From the NCBI RefSeq assembly GCF_002776525.5, contig NC_045441.1, positions 68,701,467-68,765,466 of the forward strand: a stretch of 64,000 nt of DNA, given 5' to 3'. Shown piece after piece: positions 28,601-34,600 of the stretch (position 1 is its first letter; every line of letters starts with the position of its first letter). The notes beneath the pieces are model-generated. The model saw only the letters and a list, made by a program, of their open reading frames with translations. It made no database searches and had not been told where the DNA came from. A program made the position numbers and the translations under genes. Source of the stretch: Piliocolobus tephrosceles (Eukaryota > Chordata > Mammalia > Primates > Cercopithecidae).

Positions 28601-31600
28601 AACCTCCTGAGTAGCTGGTATTACAGGAGTGTGCCACCACGCCTAGCTAATTTTCATAATTTTAGTAGAGATGGGATTTCACCATGTTGGTCAGGCTGGT
28701 CTCAAACTCCTGACTTTGTGATCCACCCACCTCAGCCTCCCAAAGTACTGGGATTATAGGCGTGAGCCACTGTGCCCAGCCTAAGCTTGTTTCTTTGGCA
28801 GCAACGTTTGCAATTACCTATGTTTGATCTAATTCATTATAATCTAATGACTTTTTCTCAATGAAAGTGTAATTCAATGTTTATAGCTGGCCAATTATCT
28901 GTGAAGCATGATGCAAATGGAAACAAGCATCCATTTGATTTTTGCCCTGATTTCAAGTCACATATTGTTAGTGACAGAGACATGGGATACAATTATGCAA
29001 AAAAACTATGATACAAGTTGAGTTATGATAAGTAATGTTATTGAAACACAGTTCCTTAGAAGCAGAGAAGGAAGAAATTAATTTTGGCAAGTGGAGTGAG
29101 GAAGAAAATAGTATTTATAGTAGATGTTGGTGAATGGGTAGGATCTAGTGTGAAAAATAAAATTGGGGATGTCTTTCAAAGCAAAACAAAGAATGTTTTT
29201 GAGTGTGCTAGGACTTGAGTGCCGTGTCCCCATTTTAATTGGGAAGGCGATAAAGAGGTGTGCATGGCTACATGTATTTGAGCAGATTACAAACCATCCT
29301 GTTAACACTGTTGAATTGTCATCTCTTAACTTGCAATCATTTCTTCTAGCTTACTGATGGCATTCTGAATTCTAATCATAGCCTCTACATTCTTGATAGA
29401 GCAGGAGCACTGTCATCTTGGACAAACACCGACACTTTAAATTCCAGCTCCCTTTTGAGCTTTTCTAAGCTTAGTGTTATTTGTAAACTTAATGAACATA
29501 CTTTCAAAGCGATTATCCAGTAATTTCATTCCTCTTATGTTTGGCAAAGTCTAATTAATTATACATTATGGGTTTTACTTGTAGTAAAAATAAAATATTT
29601 CATTATGCACCATTTTGTATTTCTGTGCAGCTTTCATTTTTTAAATAATAAAACTTTTATGGTCTCTTTTCTTCCTGCTGTTTATTAGCTTTGTGTGACC
29701 CTGTTTGCCTCAATGGTGGTTCGTGTAATAAGCCAAACACTTGCCTCTGTCCAAATGGATTCTTTGGTGAACAATGTCAGAATGGTAATTAATCTTTCTT
29801 TGTATGTAAAAAGGGCAAATGGAAAGTTAGACATCAACAGAGCTCTGAGTAAACATGAGACAAGTTTCAAAGGGAAAGATGAAATTTTCCCCCAGAATTC
29901 TTGTAATGTTTCAAGTATGCCCACCAAATTACTAGCTTACAAAAATATATCAAAGTTATTATGTAAAATGGTTATATTTACTCAATATATTGAAGCTCAT
30001 ACCTTGGCACCTCTCTGTGCAGTTTTGTAGGACCAAGGTGTGAAACAAATAAGCAAAGTTCTCTTGTAGTCTATTATAATGAAATTGTGTCATTTCTGTG
30101 ACACAGCAAAAATGTTTGATTTATGGTCAATCTACTGTCCACTATTATCCCATAATCTCTTTTCACCTTAGTTTCATTAAACATTTATGAAGAATCATCT
30201 ATGCACAGCACTATGCAAGAAGATACAGAGACATAAAAATGCATTGTTTTTCTCTTTCACGACTTATTATTTTAACACTTTCCCTCATATAGTTAATGTT
30301 ACAGGTTATTTTCAGAATAATGGGGATGTTTTCAGGGTATGAATTAATGTCAACCAATAATATGTAACGTGTATTTTCTGCATCTTCATATTTTTGTGTT
30401 TATAAAAAATGAAGAGTAGATTTTTAATATAGAACATGTCAGAGTATTTCTATAATTTAATTCCTAAAATTCAGATTTTCCTTGCCACAATGTACTTTGA
30501 TTTGCAATTCTATTTATTTTATTTTGGATGTTGGCTAGGATTCTTAGGATGGAAATACAGCAGAAAAGAAGCCATCACGCTAACACAGGATATACGGGCG
30601 TAGCAAATGAGTTCCTGTAATTCATATTCCTTTGAAGAAGCAGTTGGAGAAACAGAAAGAAGTGAAGATTAAGTTAAGAGAAATCTTGAAAACTAGAAGG
30701 CTATGGCTAAATCCATGCTAAAGAGTTATATATGTAGTTTTGAATGGAGAATGTAAGGAAAGAAATGAAAACGTTACATCTTCCATGCTACTTGAAGTAG
30801 ATGTAAGATATAGTAAGAAAAGTTGTCTAAAATGTATATACCAGTTGTATAAGTGGATAAAAGAAGAAATCTCTCAATTGTTAAACTGAATTAAAAATTA
30901 TCTGTTGAACATATTCCATGATGTAAGGGCCAGAAAACAGATTATCATTGTGGGAAGAGAGTAGGTTTTACAATTATCTTGCCTCCACAACTTTCTTGCT
31001 GGTATGGAAATTTACTTAAAGGCTCCATGCCTCAGACTTCCTGGCTTTCAAGTATGATCTAGACAGTTGCTATGACATGTAATTATTATTAGATCTCATC
31101 TTCTTGTGAGCCTAAATGGTGGGAAGGGAAGATGGCACACACATTGAAAGTGATTGAATAAAATTAGGTGGAATATAAAGTCATATGAAAAACATATACT
31201 GTGTGCACTATAGAATTTTTAAAAAGGAAGATAGAAATTGAGCTAGAAACATCACAAAACAGTTAAACTACTAAACTAGTAAGCAAGGCTTAGGATGTAT
31301 GGCCAGAGAGATGTTTAAATACACCTTCCAATTTGCTTCACCTCTTGGATTTCACATGGCGAGTGAATCCAATTACTTAGCCCACTTTAGGGTTTGGTGA
31401 CAGAATGAGGCCTATAGATCTCATAAATATATGTGGAGGGTGGATTTTCTCATAAATCTCCTTTTCCTAATGTGGGATTATGGGTAGACACAGCGAAGCT
31501 TAAATGGTATGCCCTTTGTATATATTATTTTAATTATATATGCTTTTTTGCATAAATAATTTATTTCTACACTCAAGTTTTTGTGGATAATTAATTATAG

Positions 31601-34600
31601 CAAGATTACCCATCATAAACAATTTGCGGAGCTTTTTTAACTTTTAAATTCCTAACCACAGGCATTTCCTATGGAGTTTTCATAGTAGAAAGAATATATG
31701 TTTTCTAATAAATAATAATCTTAAATTGTGTGAAGGATAGGCTGCGGAAAATGTGAAGAACATTTCTCCACCAGTAAAAAGTATCAATAAAATGTCAGAG
31801 AAATAACAGTAGACTCAAACATGAGCCAAAAAAAAAGTTCAACTTAAAACACTGGAAACTGTTTGCTAAAAACTTGCATTTATATTGTTACTATGAAGTT
31901 CTATATTATTTCCATTCAAAAATCTATTTGAAAACAGTAGAATTTTTCTTACAGTTTTTGAAAATAAAGAAAGCAACTATTAATTCAAACTGGGAGTCAG
32001 TCCACACTAGTCTTATTAATACCAGTTAATATGAAATTTATTTTTAAAATACAAACTAACATTTATTTACTTATTATTTAGGAAGAAATTAAATTTTAGA
32101 TTTTCTAGACAGGTTTTCCTGTGTATTACTTAAAAGAAATGCCTGCATTTAATTTTCATACCTGGAAGAAACATGAAGTAATCATAACCCTCTCATAAAA
32201 TTAATACATATTAACCTCTGCATTTCATAAAACAGAATTGAACACATAGGAGCTACCAGTAAGATATATTCAAAATTATCTAACAAATGTTCTGAATAAA
32301 GCCAAGGATTTATTGTTAAAAAGACTTTTACCAAGCATTCACAGGAATAAGTCACATATAAAGCTCTGCCTTCATAATCTCAGTAAGTACTCAAAAGTTA
32401 GTTTAAAAGTGCTTTCTAAGTGTGTGGAAAAGTGTTGGAATTTGTCTATTTTCCGCAAGAACAGGCACATTCTTATTTTGAGCTAAGTTTTGACTTATTT
32501 TCTGGGTTTTATCTAGATCATTCCATGCTTTACTTTGTTGTATAGTGAAACATAAGTTAAAGTTTATAATATATTCATTGTCATATGAAAGAATCAATTT
32601 GTTATGAACACTTAACCAATATATTTCAAACTGTGCTAACCCAATAGCAGCTTATAGATATAAGCATTGCATTTCGTGATTTAGAAAGGACAGGTTTAAT
32701 GAGTGATCTTTTATTTTAATAGCACATTTCTCTGCCTTATGGCCACATTGATGAAAAGCACATGATGCAATGTATCATATGTAATAATGGAATATGTAAT
32801 ATTCACAGATTGCTGCCATGTGTTCTTTTAGCTTTCTGTCACCCTCCCTGTAAGAATGGTGGCCACTGCATGAGAAATAATGTGTGCATCTGTCGTAAAG
32901 GATACACTGGTAGGAGATGCCAAAAAAGTAAGACATCACTAAATATATTTGTCAAGTACAGGTAAAGCAAAGACAAAACTATTGAATTTAAGGACTGACT
33001 TTTCATGCTTTTACCCTAAGGCATCTGTGATCCTATGTGCATGAATGGAGGAAAATGTGTGGGACCGAACACCTGCTCTTGTCCTTCTGGTTGGAGTGGG
33101 AAACGATGCAACACACGTAAGAGGAATGCTCTTAAAACGCTGAAACTTTCATCCTTCATGGGAATGTAAAATAGAAGTTAAAACAAAGAGCATTTTTTTT
33201 CACCTTTGCTTTCTTGGTCTTTTTAAAATTTTTGCATATTAATTCCTGCTTTAGGAGATACCTTTTTGAAACAAAGAGTTTTTACTCTTCTGAACTCATT
33301 CTTTCAGGTTAGCAGAAGAGGATATATTGTATTTTTCAGTTTTTCTACTGCACTTGCCAAGATAAATAACAAGTCCTTAAGTCCTGAAGTCGGGGTCAGG
33401 GAAAGGTTTTAAAAAATTACTGACTTCTTGGCCCCACCTCAAACCATCCAGTTCTGAGTTTTCCAAGAGGAGGTAACAGTGCCACTCAGACTGTTAGCTC
33501 CTGAGGGTGGCTGTCTTTATCCAAATGTTTCATTTTTTTCTTCCTATAAATTATTTTAAATTAGCCACTACTAGAGTGTTTTGATCAAAATGAAAAAATG
33601 AGAATCAATATAGATGTCCAGCAATTGGAGAAAAGTTAAATCACGACACATTCAAACAGTGGAACATTTTGCAATTGTTAAGGTCACATTTTCCAAGAAT
33701 ATGTAGTGACATTCAGAAGTGTTCTTGATAAAATATTAGAGAAAAAATTCTTTAATCACTTACCTGTAACTATTTCTTTTTTATTCCTCTAATGAAAAGT
33801 TTCGTGGGTTATGGATAGGATTTGACTAGTAATTTAAAATTTTAACTTGTTTATATTTTGATTGGCAGCTATCTGCTTGCAGAAATGTAAAAACGGTGGT
33901 GAATGCATTGCTCCCAGCATATGCCATTGTCCTTCCTCCTGGGAAGGAGTGCAGTGTCAAATACGTAAGCCCACAGGATGTTTTTCCTACTGTATGTTCT
34001 GAATTGGAATCTGTTATAATAATTAAAGTATAGCCATAGGACAAATCCGTAGGGGGAAAAAAACTCCAACATGCTGATCCTTTTTAAAAAATGATTTTAG
34101 AAATAAAACAAAAACTTACTAAATTTTATATCCATTTAAAAGAAGAAAGTGTAGTATAACATATTAATAGTTCATGTGGCAGAGATAATTTCAAACTGTG
34201 GTCTGTCCGTTACCAATAAAGTTTCCCCAGGTGGGTCAAAGAAGGCGTTGATATATAGAAGTTTAAATATTATTTCATATTATAAGATAAATACATATTT
34301 ATCATGGATACCTTAGAAAATATGGAAATGTATTAAAAATTAATCACTCTAGGCCAGGCGCGGTGGCTCATGCCTGTAATCCCAACACTTTGGGAGGCCG
34401 AGGCAGGCAGATCACGAGGTCAGGAGATTGAGACCATCCTGGCTAACACGGTGAAACCCCATCTCTACTAAAAATACAAAAAAATTAGCCAGGCATGGTG
34501 GCAGGCGCCTGTAGTCCCAGCTACTCGGGAGGCTGAGGCAGGAGAATGGCATGAACCCAGGAGGCGGAGCTGGCAGTGAGCTGAGATTGCGCCACTGCAC

